From NCBI GenBank assembly GCA_964023205.1, contig OZ026844.1:13378790-13442789 (forward strand): a stretch of 64,000 nt of DNA. The letters are read 5' to 3'. This document shows, piece by piece, positions 1-10,460 of the stretch (its first letter is position 1; each line of letters begins with the position of its first letter). This DNA is from Lutraria lutraria (taxonomy: Eukaryota; Mollusca; Bivalvia; Venerida; Mactridae). Below the pieces are notes generated by a model, which ran no database searches, was not told the origin of the DNA, and saw nothing but the letters and a program-made list of their open reading frames with translations. The position numbers were made by a program, and so were the translations under genes.

Positions 1-507
1 TGAGCCCTCGATTTACTATCATGGTATTGTGCAATTTTATTACTGGTCAACTGTCAGAGCTGCATAATTCCATGACCAGTGCTTGCATTTATTTTTAGCT
101 TCAGTTAGGCTTGATTTCGTTTGAAAATTACACAACAATTTTCGTTACACCGGTTGTCGAATATACATGTATTTAATGATGTGCTACATGATATGATATA
201 AACATGCGGAGTGGAACATTCCATAATCATAATGGTAAGATAAGCAAAAGCTTTCGAGAGTGGAACATTCCATAATCATAATATCGAATATCGTATGAGG
301 CTAGAAATAATTGCATTCAGCTACCATGTAATCGTTCAGCTTTGACAGGTTAATATAATCGTACTATAACCTATTAAATTTATAAACATTTCCAAAATCT
401 GTCTGCCACATTTTTAGGTAATAATATTGGGAGTTAGGATCTGAAGTATGTTTTTCTAATCATCAGTAGTGGTCAATGTTTTACTTCAATATTTTCATGT
501 GTCAAAA
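1..507. other. Upstream non-coding sequence with a short direct repeat
   Basis: AT-rich sequence with no recognisable exon. A 25-bp segment beginning GAGTGGAACATTCC occurs twice, at 209-233 and 258-282, 49 bp apart. Nothing else stands out. Confidence 0.5.
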
Positions 508-810
508 TCAGGTGTGTAGCTAGCCCTCCATGAATGTGGATTCAGGATTAAGCTAGAGGGGTCCGGGGGCTAGTTCCCCCGGAATATTTTGAGAATAATG
601 GTGCAATCTGGTGCATTCTAGGTGATTTCAGGGTCATTAATGTAGTTCTCAAGAAGTCAGTTTTGGTACCATAAATAATATGGACAAATAGAATACATTA
701 AGGCGTCAAGGGTTTATACATTAATGAAGTAGATTTTTGTGATTTTTTTTTTTTTGTCAGAATCATGTGGATTCAGCCGCGTACTCGCGTATTGGCAGCT
801 ACGCGCCTGA
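508..810. mobile_element. MITE-like element with TCAGGyGyGTAGCT termini
   Basis: The left end (508-525) and the reverse complement of the right end (794-810) share TCAGG-GTAGCT-GCC, so the 303-bp segment has imperfect terminal inverted repeats. It encodes nothing visible. A GC-rich hairpin with an 8-bp perfect stem (TCCGGGGG / CCCCCGGA) lies at 562-583. A target-site duplication is not clear. The class of the element is unknown. Confidence 0.5.
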
Positions 811-1520
811 AAATGATTCTTATTGTTTTAATGCTTAATTTAGCGCTTCTCTGATGTGATATGACTAAATTTAGATTCTAGTATTTGTTGCTGTGTTTCT
901 TAACTTTGTATTGCTTGTTAAAAATAGTTAGTTTTAGTTTTCCTACACTTCCTATTTGTTTACATGTGTATTTCTGTTATTTTGTTCCGTACTTTACATA
1001 TAGTTTGAAAGTAGGAGATGCAAAAAAAACATTTTATTGCAGTGCAGCACAAATGGATAACAAAAGTTCTGTTTGTAAAATTAGGGGTGCAATCTGTGTT
1101 AGGCGAGGGGGGGGGGTCTGTGTTCAAGTGGTCATAGTCTCTTGATCCTCACCGCTGTTTGTTCAATTTCACCAGACAAATTACTCCACTACCATAGGAT
1201 CGAGGTGCTACCCAGGTGTTTGTCTTGGGTCTTCTTCTGCTATCAAAGCTGGAAAACTTGCTGAACATCCCTGACTATCGATGCACTGTTAATAGTGTTA
1301 AACACCAGCCGCTTATTACATATCACCTGATGAAAGTTCTTTCTATATTAACCCCACTTTTTTTGGTTTCCATTTTTTGTAGAAAATCATCATAAAAAAT
1401 CTGAAAGTGCACCAATAATCATAGTTTTGTGTAAATAAACTTGTAATAATGAAATCTCAATCTTTTAAAGATCAGAAATCTGTATCATTCTGATACCGTA
1501 TCTGTTTAAACAAAAACTTA
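811..1520. other. Non-coding sequence, nothing recognised
   Basis: Contains a G-run near 1107-1116 and an 86-codon open frame (885-1145) of low-complexity, Cys/Phe/Val-rich composition that looks like chance. No exon, RNA gene or repeat family was recognised. Confidence 0.4.
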
Positions 1521-1695
1521 AGTTAAACCTGTGTTAGTGATCGCATCCTATGAGTAAAGGCATGAATAAAGGCCATTCTGCTAAAACCATCAATAATTAG
1601 AACAAAATTACCTCGGAATAAAGGCCACCTAGCTGTCAGTAAAGGCTATATTTTTTCTGTCCCAAGGGTGATCTTTGTTCACAGGTTTGACTGTA
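1521..1695. mobile_element. MITE family A (CAGTCAAACCTGTG termini), copy 1
   Basis: One of about eight copies in the window of a 155-185-bp non-coding element. It starts near (A)GTCAAACCTGTGTTAGTG and ends CACAGGTTTGACTGTA, so the ends are inverted repeats. The interior holds several AATAAAGGCCAC-type direct repeats. Intact copies read TACAGT...ACTGTA, which would fit a TA target duplication as in Tc1/mariner-type elements; that assignment is inference. Confidence 0.65.
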
Positions 1696-2613
1696 TAAAT
1701 TTCCTAATATTTTTCATGATAAGTGCATTTCTAGAACATATTCTCTCTGAACGTAGAGTGACAAGGACTAAATTTGTTATTATTTTGATGTAAAGTACCA
1801 GTAATGTTTTGATTCTAGAATTTATATAACTGACACATACCGGTAGCTAAAGTAGCTCCTTTTCTCTATTGTAAAATTTATGACCACAGAAGTTATTGAT
1901 CTAATTATTATATAGAAACAAAGAAATGATGATAACGTCTACACAAGCTTATTTCACATCCATTGATTAATGTAATATAATACATGACTCTTTTAAGTAG
2001 ATTATCTCTGTGTGTAACATATGGCATAAGAACTGTCCTTTGTACTGATATACGTGTAATGTAAAATTTTACCCAGTAAAGGCACGCTTTAGAATTTGAC
2101 TGCCTTTTATGTGAAGTTACTCAATCGGTATACATTTAAATGACAATTTATCTAAGACTCAATTAGAAAAGGATTTTACTTGGGTATTTTGTCCGAATGG
2201 GGGCTATAAAACCGGTGAGATTGATTCAGACATGTCTCAAAGCTTACAACAAACGTAAGTATTCAGAACTCTTATAAAGGATTTCCATAATGTATTTGGT
2301 GAGGTATGGACCATCCTTGCCATCATGATGCAGGATTTTACTGTATGTTATAGGATACTGAATATGTTTTTTCATGCATTGAATTTAATGTACAGGTGGA
2401 AACTTGGTTTCAGTTGTCTATTTGTGTATGTGATATTTTCACAATGATATAATTAAGCTATCGGTATACTTAGATTTATTGTTTGATATCCTACATTGTA
2501 CTGTACATTGCATACAAATAATGCAATAACTAGACATTCTTGAACAGTATTAAAATGAATAATAAATATTTGTAGTTGTATGCATCTCATATATCATTTA
2601 CTGTTGAATTAAC
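1696..2613. other. Non-coding sequence with a weak TATA/donor pair
   Basis: No coding exon was recognised. The only regulatory-looking signal is TATAAA at 2205-2210, followed 45 bp later by a consensus splice donor (GTAAGT from 2255). This could be a short leader exon for the downstream transporter gene, but it is not supported by anything else. Confidence 0.35.
2205..2260 (+). promoter_or_regulatory. Weak candidate TATA promoter and leader-exon donor
   Basis: GGCTATAAAA (TATA at 2205) is about 30 bp upstream of a TCAGACA initiator-like sequence, and a perfect GTAAGT donor starts at 2255. Splicing to the acceptor at 4966 would give an untranslated leader for SLC35A copy 1. An ATG at 2232 would be out of frame with the transporter ATG, so the model only works if transcription begins after it. 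Confidence 0.2.
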
Positions 2614-2779
2614 AGGATTCTCAATAAAAGCAGGCTGCAGACCAATTTAGCCGCTTAGAAATGTGTTTGGGCCGGTTAGGAATCTCAAAAGTTTATAAAA
2701 TATTGCTAGATAATGCCCAGCCCCCCCCCCAGCAGGCCTGTTAGTCTAGCCTGTTGGCCACAAACTTATTGAGAACCCT
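2614..2779 (+). mobile_element. MITE family B (AGGRTTCTCAATAA termini), copy 1
   Basis: Inverted termini AGGATTCTCAATAA / TTATTGAGAACCCT bound a 166-bp segment containing a C-run and the phrase CAGGCCTGTTAGTCTAGCC. The flanks read GAATTAAC and GAATTAAT, a possible 8-bp duplication with one change, which would suit a hAT-type element. A second copy in the opposite orientation lies at 41967-42112. Confidence 0.6.
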
Positions 2780-3756
2780 GAATTAATGACAGTGGTTCCC
2801 TTCTTCTTACTGGTTCTCAATTTTGTGGCTCATTATTTCTTCACTAAGTGTCATTCATCCCTTAAAATTTCAAACATCCAAGTATATATTATAATGTAAC
2901 AATGAAATACAATGATATAGGCAGCTGTTGTTTGTTTGACAGTTTTTGATACATACAAGGTGGGAGTAATATGATATTAATTTAATGTACGCGGACATCC
3001 ATATTTTTATCAATAATGTGTAGTGGGCCGTATCAATTTCATCTGTAAAAAGTACTTGATTTTATCCACTATTAGTTATTACTTGAATTGATGAAATGTG
3101 TCAAATGGACCTTTTCATATTTCTTTTATTAACTTAGTCATATTTTACACAGTACACCATGTACCACTCTGTTATTTTTATTATACATTAATCATATTTT
3201 TTTATTTTACCCTTTTCTCACCATCCCTTTATCTTTAGAAGTGAATAATTACAGTGAAAACACTACAAGCATATAAATGAAATATGGGTGTAATCATGAT
3301 ATATACTGGGTAATAATGTCTGACATACAGATATAAGAATAATCACACAACGCTAAATTCAATGGTAGTGGGTGTAACCTTTTGTTGTAGACGAGGAGTA
3401 GATAATGTCATATTAAGTTCAGCCAAGTATAAACATAGGTATGTCAACAATTTAATACTAATATCACTCTGTTTAAATTTCTTGAAGCAGCATAGAGAAT
3501 TTAAATACAGTTTCACTACAGATTATATGTATTTTCTAAATCACTGTTGTCATGTTTTGTTTCTGCTAAATGTTTAAGTTATTCATTTTGATCCATACTA
3601 CTTGATTCCACTGACTTTCATAAAACAAGCATTTATATTGCTATCGGTTGAAGTCAATTTATACCCAAAAAATCAATTTTGATTGTAGATCAAAATTTTG
3701 ATATACACTGAATAATATAATACTGACATAATATTCATGCTTGTTAGAATACTTAA
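2780..3756. other. Non-coding sequence, nothing recognised
   Basis: AT-rich with stop codons in all frames at normal density. No exon, repeat family or RNA gene was recognised. Confidence 0.4.
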
Positions 3757-4129
3757 CAGGGCTTGACACTGACAGTGGTCCGTTATCCCAAGGCTACATA
3801 TTTTCTCCATGGACTACCTAGTTTTCCAAGCTGGGTATCCCATCAGGCTATCTGAAATTTGGGTGACATGAATTCTATAGATTTATGTAAATATTATTAA
3901 GCCAACAGACTTTTGTTAGATCTGATATGATGTAACCTGTATAACTTTGTTCAATAAACATTTATGTAAATCTGACATGTATGTGTTTCGCATTCTAGTA
4001 AAATGCACACTCAGTAGGCATTGAAATGAATGAGAAAAACATATTTATTAATGTACTAGAATGAGGACTACCTATATTTTGCGAGGGCTTCCTCATTTTC
4101 TATGCTGTCTACCTCTTTGTTGAGCCCTG
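3757..4129. mobile_element. Possible TIR element (CAGGGCTTGACA / TGTTGAGCCCTG)
   Basis: A 373-bp segment bounded by 12-bp inverted ends that match at 10 positions. It contains paired phrases (GGACTACCTA and GAGGACTACCTA) suggesting internal repetition. No target-site duplication is clear and only one copy is visible here, so the call is tentative. Confidence 0.4.
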
Positions 4130-4966
4130 GTATAATACACTTTGTTACTTATATGGTACCTGTATATTCTCTACTAATTGTACTGTCAAGTTTTGTGTGA
4201 AGTTTATAGAACATAATATCATTAATATGCTGTTTGTTGTTTTTATCTTGTTTTATTAATATATCGCTTTCTCTAGATCCTGGTTTTCAGATGTGACCTT
4301 CCTCGTGTTAACACTTAATAACATTGTTATTTTAGTTATCATTTTAGATGATTGTATCTATTTGTAAATGCAAGTCTCGTACTTAAGCCACTTGCCATAC
4401 ATCTGGGTGGAGAATCAAAATCGCATCATTTCATCAGTTTGTAGACAAACCAGTGCCATTTCAGAGGTTTTTCTATGTATTACACTGCATCAGATGCGGA
4501 AAAATGAGAAGTGTGTCGTGGTATTAAATATGGTTATCAACCTTTAAATATAAAAAAGAAATAGCCAAAAAATGCCTCTAACTTCCTAAAATGGCATCGG
4601 TTTGTTTACAAATTTGTGGAAAAGTAGCTGTTTTGATTCTCCACTTTAATACATTCAAGAGTTAAATGCCTGTTAAATAGTAACTCATACTTCATGAACA
4701 ATTCATGAAAAAAATAGTTCAAGAAAAAAACTTTTTTTCCTGAATTTCTTTCAAATGGGAAATTACCTCAGACAAGCACTTAGTTAGCTTTAAAATTAAG
4801 TCACAGAATTGTTAGCAGTATATACGTTTTCAATACAAATTAAGCAGTTTCAAAAATATACATAGCTCACTGATTAACTTAAGTTCAATTACTAAAGATG
4901 ATTTTTCAAGTTTACCGTATACTCATGTAATTATGATATTGATTTATTTTATACCTATTATTTCAG
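4130..4966. other. Non-coding sequence before the copy 1 splice acceptor
   Basis: Holds a patch of ATTCATGAA-type repeats (4690-4715) resembling the satellite at 35.9-37.3 kb. It ends with a good acceptor (TTATTTCAG at 4966). It is probably intron, because the transporter exon begins with an acceptor rather than a promoter. Confidence 0.5.
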
Positions 4967-4971
4967 GCACA

Positions 4972-7900
4972 ATGTTGAAGTACATGAGCTTATTTCTCCT
5001 GACGGCTCAAAATGCTGTGTTTATTTTATCAATGAGATATGTAAGAACAAGAGCTGGTGACTTATTCTTTACTACCACAGCTGTCATACTGCAAGAATCC
5101 ATTAAATGTATTGTCAGCCTCATCATAATTCTTATACAGGTAAAACTATCTTGTCTTCTATCAGCAACAGTTTTTGTGAAATCACAGTTCTATTAGTTAT
5201 TTACCAGTACACTAGAAAACCAGTATTCACATCATCAGATTGGAAATCTCCAATAATTTTATTTTCAACTTTCTTATAACATGATATAGGTATTTATGGT
5301 TCGAAATTATTCAAGATTTGCATCATTTTGCTGAAGTATGAATGTAATAATTATTCTGTATGAAAAAACCTTACATGGCATATATTACTTTCATAGTCAC
5401 CTTGCCCTTTTCTTGCAATATCTTACCTTAGGTGGCCAGCACCTTGGAAAAAAAAAGATGTGAATAATGGCCACATTTTGGAAATTATCAAATGTTTTAC
5501 TGTAGCAAATTTAGTTCAAACACACTGGGTATCAGATTTACAAATTTTCCCAATAAACTGTGATGGGTTTACTTATCACCACTTTGATGCTTGCATTGGA
5601 ATTAACTGTTGTTGTTGATTTATCTGTCATACTGTCACAATTATTGTGAATAGATGTTATTACCTGCTTGAAAGGAAACATTCAAACTGGCTCTGTATGT
5701 ATCTGAATGAAGTTGTATCAAAATCAAACCATAATTGCATGAATGAAAAGGCTACTTATCTGGTAACAAAATATATTACAATTTGTATCAGATTTAATCA
5801 ATAAGATGCATAACATTAAATGCATGGTAGCACTTCATGGACTACAATTGAAATCTTATCTTGACATTTCACTTGTTTTTAGCTCACATGTCACAATGTG
5901 GGTAAGCTTTTAGGATCAGTCTCCGTCCGGCTTCGTGTGTCGTCAAACTTTATGTTGTGAACACACTAGGGGCCACATTTTTAGCCCAATTTTCGCACAG
6001 CTGGGTCAGAACGTTAAAGTCAACAAAATCTTGGACGAGTTCGATATTGGGCCATTTGGGGTCAAAAACTAGGTCGCTAGGTCAAATCTTATGAAAAAAA
6101 CATGTTAACACTATAGATTTCACAGTTATAATTGGATCTTCACCAAACTTTGTCAAATCATTTGTTTTAAGGATATTAAGGACAAGTTTAAATATGGATC
6201 ACCTAGGGTCAAAAACTAGGTCACAAGTTCAAATCTTAGAAAAACCTTATCAACACTGTAGATGTCAAATTTTGATTGTATCTTCACCAAACCTTGTCAG
6301 AATGTTTGTCTTAATGATATGTAAGACAAATTCGAACATAGGTCATCTGGGGTCAAAAACGAGGTCACAAGGTCAAATCTTAGGAAAACCTTGTCTATGC
6401 TGTAGTTTTTATGGTTTTGATTGGATCTTCACCAAATTTTGTCAGAATGTTTGTCTTATTCATATGTAGGACAAGATCTAGCATGGGTCATCTGGGGTCA
6501 AAAACTAGGTCACCTGTTCAAATCGGTGTTTTAATGAGTGAACCCTCTTGTTACTTATATCCTTTTTCTTATTTTAGGAAGGTTCAGTGAAGTCATGGTT
6601 GTCACATCTCAAAGAAAATATCATCAAGCAGCCTCTAGACTGTGTTAAAGTTTCTGTTCCATCATTAGTATACACATTGCAGAATAATCTCATTTTTGTT
6701 GGTGTTTCCAATTTGGATGCTGCTGTCTTTCAGGTATTTTAAGATTTAAATAGATTAAGTAATTATTAAACCCTCGCAAACGAAGTTTGAGAGGGGTAAT
6801 ATTGGAGTCACTCTGTCGGTCGGTCGGTCAGTCCGTCCATCCATCCGCATAAAGTTTGTGGAGCGAAATTCTTCCACATTTTTTAAACTATTGCAATGAC
6901 ACTTGAAATATGTTATCATCATCAAGTGTAGATGTGCAAGACAATTTTCATGGGCAACAATTCAAAACTCATTTCAGAGTTATGTCCCCTTGAACATAGC
7001 CATAATTGGACTATTGCAGTATTAATGTCAAGCAGCGGCAGGGGTATACATGTAAGTCACCTCTATAACAGCTCTAGTTAATTCTACCTTTCAATCAAAC
7101 GTAGCAGAGTGAGTTGCCAGAGAAGCTCATTTATAAGGCTGCCTTTATTTTAACCATTGTGACACTGGTCAAATCCAAACAGTATACTGTTATTTTATGC
7201 ACAGGTAACTGTATCATGAATGGATAATGATACAGTTACCTGTGATTTTATGGGCATTTGTTGAACTGTAAAAACTTGGGGTCCCAAGGTGGAGGGATGA
7301 CTTTTGAACTGCTGTCCTTTTGTTTTGTTATAAAATAGCAAAATAAATTAACATTTTATAATGTGTTGGTTATTAATGGTATTTGTTTACTGGTAGAAAA
7401 ATATTAGGTATTTCTGGCATAAATTTGTTTTTGTTATATCTTCAAATAATTTATTGCTTTGAAATCGGAAAGAACTTTCAAATTACAAAAAAAATGCCGT
7501 AACACTGCGATGATCACTTATAACATAAATGTACCCCTTATTATTGTACATCCAGTAGGTTTACATAATGGATTTGTTTGTATTTACATGTACAGTGGTT
7601 CATTTCATAGTAGTGTTAAATAAATTACAGTTAGTATTGGTTGGTTAGTTAACTGTTGAAAGCCCAAAATATGCATATTTCAGGTGACCTATCAGCTGAA
7701 GATATTGACTACCGCAGTGCTGTCAGTGATCATGTTAAAGAAACAGTTGAGTAGAACCCAGTGGATATCCTTGGTGATATTGTTTGTTGGTGTGTCTGCT
7801 GTACAGTTGCAACCAGAGAACATAAGTACTTCAAAAAGTGCCGTTGAACAGAACCCTTTTGTAGGTCTTGTTGCCGTAATAATAGCGTGTGTCATGTCAG

Positions 7901-8340
7901 GATTCGCCGGTGTTTATTTTGAGAAAATTTTAAAGGGAACTCAACAGTCAGTATGGTTGAGGAATGTACAGTTAGGAGGAATAGGGGCAGTTGTTGGATA
8001 TATTACTATGGAACTCAGTGATGGTAGTAGTGTTAGAGAAAAAGGTTTCTTTTTTGGTTACGACAAATGGGTGTGGTTCGTTATCTTACTACAATCCTGT
8101 GGGGGTTTAATCGTCGCTGTCGTCGTGAAATATGCTGACAACATCTTGAAGGGATTCGCCACATCTGCTTCTATTATCATATCATGCATTGGTTCTATAT
8201 TTTTCTTTCATACATCTCTGTCTAAAGAATTTTCCATAGGAGCAACATTAGTTATTTTAGCAACAGTTTTATACAGCAAATATGCACCACAAAAACCAAG
8301 CACAATTATTCCCTCCAAGAGTAAAGTTATACAAACTTAA
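4972..8340 (+). CDS. SLC35A2/A3-like: SLC35A2/A3-like nucleotide-sugar transporter, copy 1 (three coding exons)
   Basis: Role from family knowledge: a Golgi multi-membrane antiporter exchanging UDP-galactose or UDP-N-acetylglucosamine for UMP. Exons are 4967-5139, 6578-6733 and 7684-8340, all with GT-AG junctions. Both introns between coding exons are phase 0, giving 326 residues from the Met at 4972, close to the usual length of about 325. Diagnostic segments are MRYVRTRAGD (residues 21-30), VYTLQNNL (31-38 of exon 2), [10 protein letters not shown] (109-118), [10 protein letters not shown] (182-191), [10 protein letters not shown] and [11 protein letters not shown] (257-267). About ten hydrophobic segments are spread along the chain. 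The exon opens with GCACA before the ATG, as in copy 2 (GCACACCCTAC), and an upstream phase-1 exon could add N-terminal residues. That exon was not found, so this start is provisional. Substrate choice between A2 and A3 cannot be settled here. Confidence 0.93.
5140..5875 (+). other. Copy 1 intron 1, 5' part
   Basis: Begins GTAAAACT. AT-rich intron sequence in which I see no repeat family or exon. Confidence 0.7.
5876..6552 (+). repeat. Modular repeat family D (TTTTTAGCTCACATGTCAC start, CTCTTGTT end)
   Basis: Lies in intron 1 of copy 1. The core contains GTCAAAAACTAGGTCAC-type phrases at 6061, 6208, 6352 and 6497, so a diverged module of about 145 bp is repeated roughly four times. The element begins TTTTTAGCTCAC and ends CCCTCTTGTT just before the exon 2 acceptor. 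A second copy is at 59668-60240. A 91-codon open frame at 6194-6469 is simply the module read through. Confidence 0.7.
6771..7080 (+). repeat. Modular repeat family E (CCCTCGCAAACGAAGTTTG start)
   Basis: Lies in intron 2 of copy 1. It starts with the self-complementary-looking CCCTCGCAAACGAAGTTTGAG. A short GGTC tandem repeat (GTCGGTCGGTCGGTC, then CCATCCATCC) follows near 6815-6845. It ends ACAGCTCTAGTTA. The pattern matches a repeat type I associate with bivalve genomes (inference). Confidence 0.6.
7200..7244. mobile_element. 45-bp palindromic mini-element with 8-bp target-site duplication
   Basis: Two perfect 18-bp inverted arms (CACAGGTAACTGTATCAT and its complement) are separated by 9 bp. 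The 8-bp ATTTTATG occurs directly on both sides, at 7192-7199 and 7245-7252. An 8-bp duplication is the signature of hAT-type transposition. The element is almost nothing but termini. Its left half resembles 43920-43945 inside the element at 43909-44302. Confidence 0.75.
7245..7683 (+). other. Copy 1 intron 2, 3' part
   Basis: AT-rich intron sequence ending in the acceptor ATATTTCAG (7683). Nothing else recognised. Confidence 0.7.
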
Positions 8341-8672
8341 TTGTAACTGCTGAATACTATTTAAGCATCTAATGTTATTTTTTTTGTACATATATTGGGT
8401 TTCAAATGCAAGGGATTCCTGTGCTATCAGCTTTGAAAAGTGGGTCCTGAGTTGGTTTTCTTCTGTTGTTATGGTGGACTTGATCTCAAGAACTCACTTT
8501 GTTTATTTTTGTTATTGCTCAAATCTTACTAGTATTTAAGGTCTAATGGCTGGAAAAATATCTATCATGCAATGTTTCATGACAGACAAAGTCATGGTGA
8601 AAAGATTAAAATTCGATTAAATAATCTATAATCAATGTTTCTAGGATTATTTCTGTTTGAATGAAAGCAACA
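8341..8672 (+). other. Probable 3' UTR of copy 1
   Basis: Follows the TAA at 8338-8340. An ATTAAA at 8605-8610 is a possible but unsupported polyadenylation signal. Confidence 0.4.
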
Positions 8673-8847
8673 CACAGTCAAACGTAAGAGCAAAGACCAC
8701 CCTTGTGAAAGACATAGCACGGTATTTATTGACATGCGGTGGTCATTTGGTTCTAAATAACCAATGGTGATTTTTAAAAGAATGCCTTTTATCCACAGGG
8801 TGTTCTTTAATTATTAAGAGGTGGCTTTTAAAACAGGTGTGACTGTA
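8673..8847 (-). mobile_element. MITE family A, copy 2
   Basis: Starts ACAGTCAAACG and ends ACAGGTGTGACTGTA. The interior is diverged, with GGTCATTTGG, CCACAGGGTG and CTTTTAAAACAGG phrases indicating reversed orientation relative to copy 1. Confidence 0.55.
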
Positions 8848-9639
8848 TGCATCAATACTTTGTGTATGTTTTCTGGTAATTTTTTCTAGAATCATGCTAT
8901 TATTTTACTAACTTTCTTCCAAGTAAACAGCAAAGACGGATGCCATGATAATTTAAAAATCCTTTTTTCTTTTAAGAAATTTCAATGATGTGCTATGCAG
9001 TTGTTTATTTCGTGTTTAGATGTATTGTGGGATCAAGAACCACATTTTAGGTCTTAAATCCATTATAGAAATCCAATTTACAAATCCGTATCAGATGTGA
9101 TATACTGGTTTACAGTGGCTAGATTAAATAGTTATACATTTGTGTTAGTTTAGGGGTAATGGTTTAAAGCTCATATTTCTGTTTAGAGATCTTGTTTTTA
9201 AGATGTTGGAAGTTCTAGTTTTAAGCTGCACCGCATGTGTTTTTACAAGGTGTACATTACAAGATCTTTATATTAGTTTATTTTGTTCTATTTGTTATAT
9301 TTTACATTTATAAGTGAAAGGCACTATTACTGTATCTGTTTGTTAATTCATTTATGTTTGAAACAAATTGTACGAGGTTAGGCAATGAAATATGATTGAA
9401 TTTTGTTTATTGTTACATAAAGTATTTTGTGTTTCTATTTGCTGTCAAAGAAATTATTTGATTTTATTTAACTGTAAATGTTTTATAGCCTCTTCCCTAT
9501 TTATGTCCAAGTTCACATTGTTTATTTTCTGTTTTATTATTGTTTTACTGCTATGTTTGTACTGTATTCTGTTCATTTGTCCAACCAAAACTCCCTATCA
9601 AGTTATTTTCAATCTCACTGGATCCATATGTTGAGGACA
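8848..9639. other. 3' flank of copy 1, nothing recognised
   Basis: AT-rich. An 80-codon open frame at 9392-9634 is Phe/Leu/Cys-rich and looks like chance. No exon or terminator can be assigned. Confidence 0.4.
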
Positions 9640-10460
9640 TTTTTTAGCTCACAGGAACCGAAGTTTCACGTGAGCTACAGTCAAACCTCTGAACAAAGGC
9701 CACCTTTGGGAAATACAGAATGTGTCCTTTATGGACAGGTGGTCTTTATTTGCAGGTCTTTTGTTCTTAATATTCTGGTGTTTGAAATATTGGCCTATAT
9801 TCACAGGGTGGTATTTATTCAGAGGTTGCTGCTAACACAGGTTTGACTGTGTTATTATTGGTAAAGGAACACACATGCATCTGGCATTCATCATCAACAA
9901 TGGTCTTCTCGATTGAAAGTACTGATCAGATATCTTTCAAATTTGCAGCTTAGCATCCTTGCAAGTGCAAATGCTCATATTACATGTATTTAGAATAACC
10001 TTTAAACATCTGTTTCTCATGAACTAATGAATGGATCTTCATTAAACTTTATTGTCTTCTATATGCTTGGATCAAATGAAAATGGTTGACCCCCTTCAAA
10101 GGGCAGCCAATACTAAAAATAGAAAAACATTCAAAAGATCTTTTTCTCATGAACCAATGGATGGATCATCACCTAACTTCGTTTGCAACATCTTGAGATG
10201 ATCCTCTGTCAAGTTTGCTCATATACATTTGGTCAACCCCTTTCGGAGGCACTAGAGCTAAAAAAATGAAAAACATTAAAATGACTCATGAGTCAAAGGA
10301 ATGATCATCACCAAACCTGGTTTGTAGCATCCTTATATGGTCTTCTATCAAATAAGCTCAAATAAATTTAAGGTCACCCAGAGCTAAAACAGAGCTAACT
10401 TTACAAGGAAACTTCTTTTCATTAACCAATAGATAGATGGATCATCACCATTTGGATTGT
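9640..10460 (+). repeat. Modular repeat with four ~135-bp modules, interrupted by a MITE
   Basis: Begins TTTTTTAGCTCAC, immediately followed by an inverted GTGAGCTA, so the 5' end can fold. CTCATGAAC / GGATCATCACC phrases recur near 10013, 10142, 10282 and 10418, spaced 129-140 bp. MITE family A copy 3 sits inside at 9677-9850, directly after the terminal hairpin. Confidence 0.6.
9677..9850 (-). mobile_element. MITE family A, copy 3
   Basis: Starts ACAGTCAAACCTCTG and ends CACAGGTTTGACTGT. The left flank reads TACAGT, consistent with a TA target. It is inserted in the modular repeat at 9640-10460. Confidence 0.65.

Noticed and set aside
204..234. Possible phase-1 first exon for copy 1 (ATG followed by a GTAAGA donor at 235)
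   Set aside because: The frame fits, but it lies in a local direct repeat, is very short and has no promoter context; probably chance.
6194..6469. 91-codon open frame with an internally repeated protein (HLGSKTRSQ twice)
   Set aside because: The repetition comes from the ~145-bp modules of a non-coding repeat inside a transporter intron.
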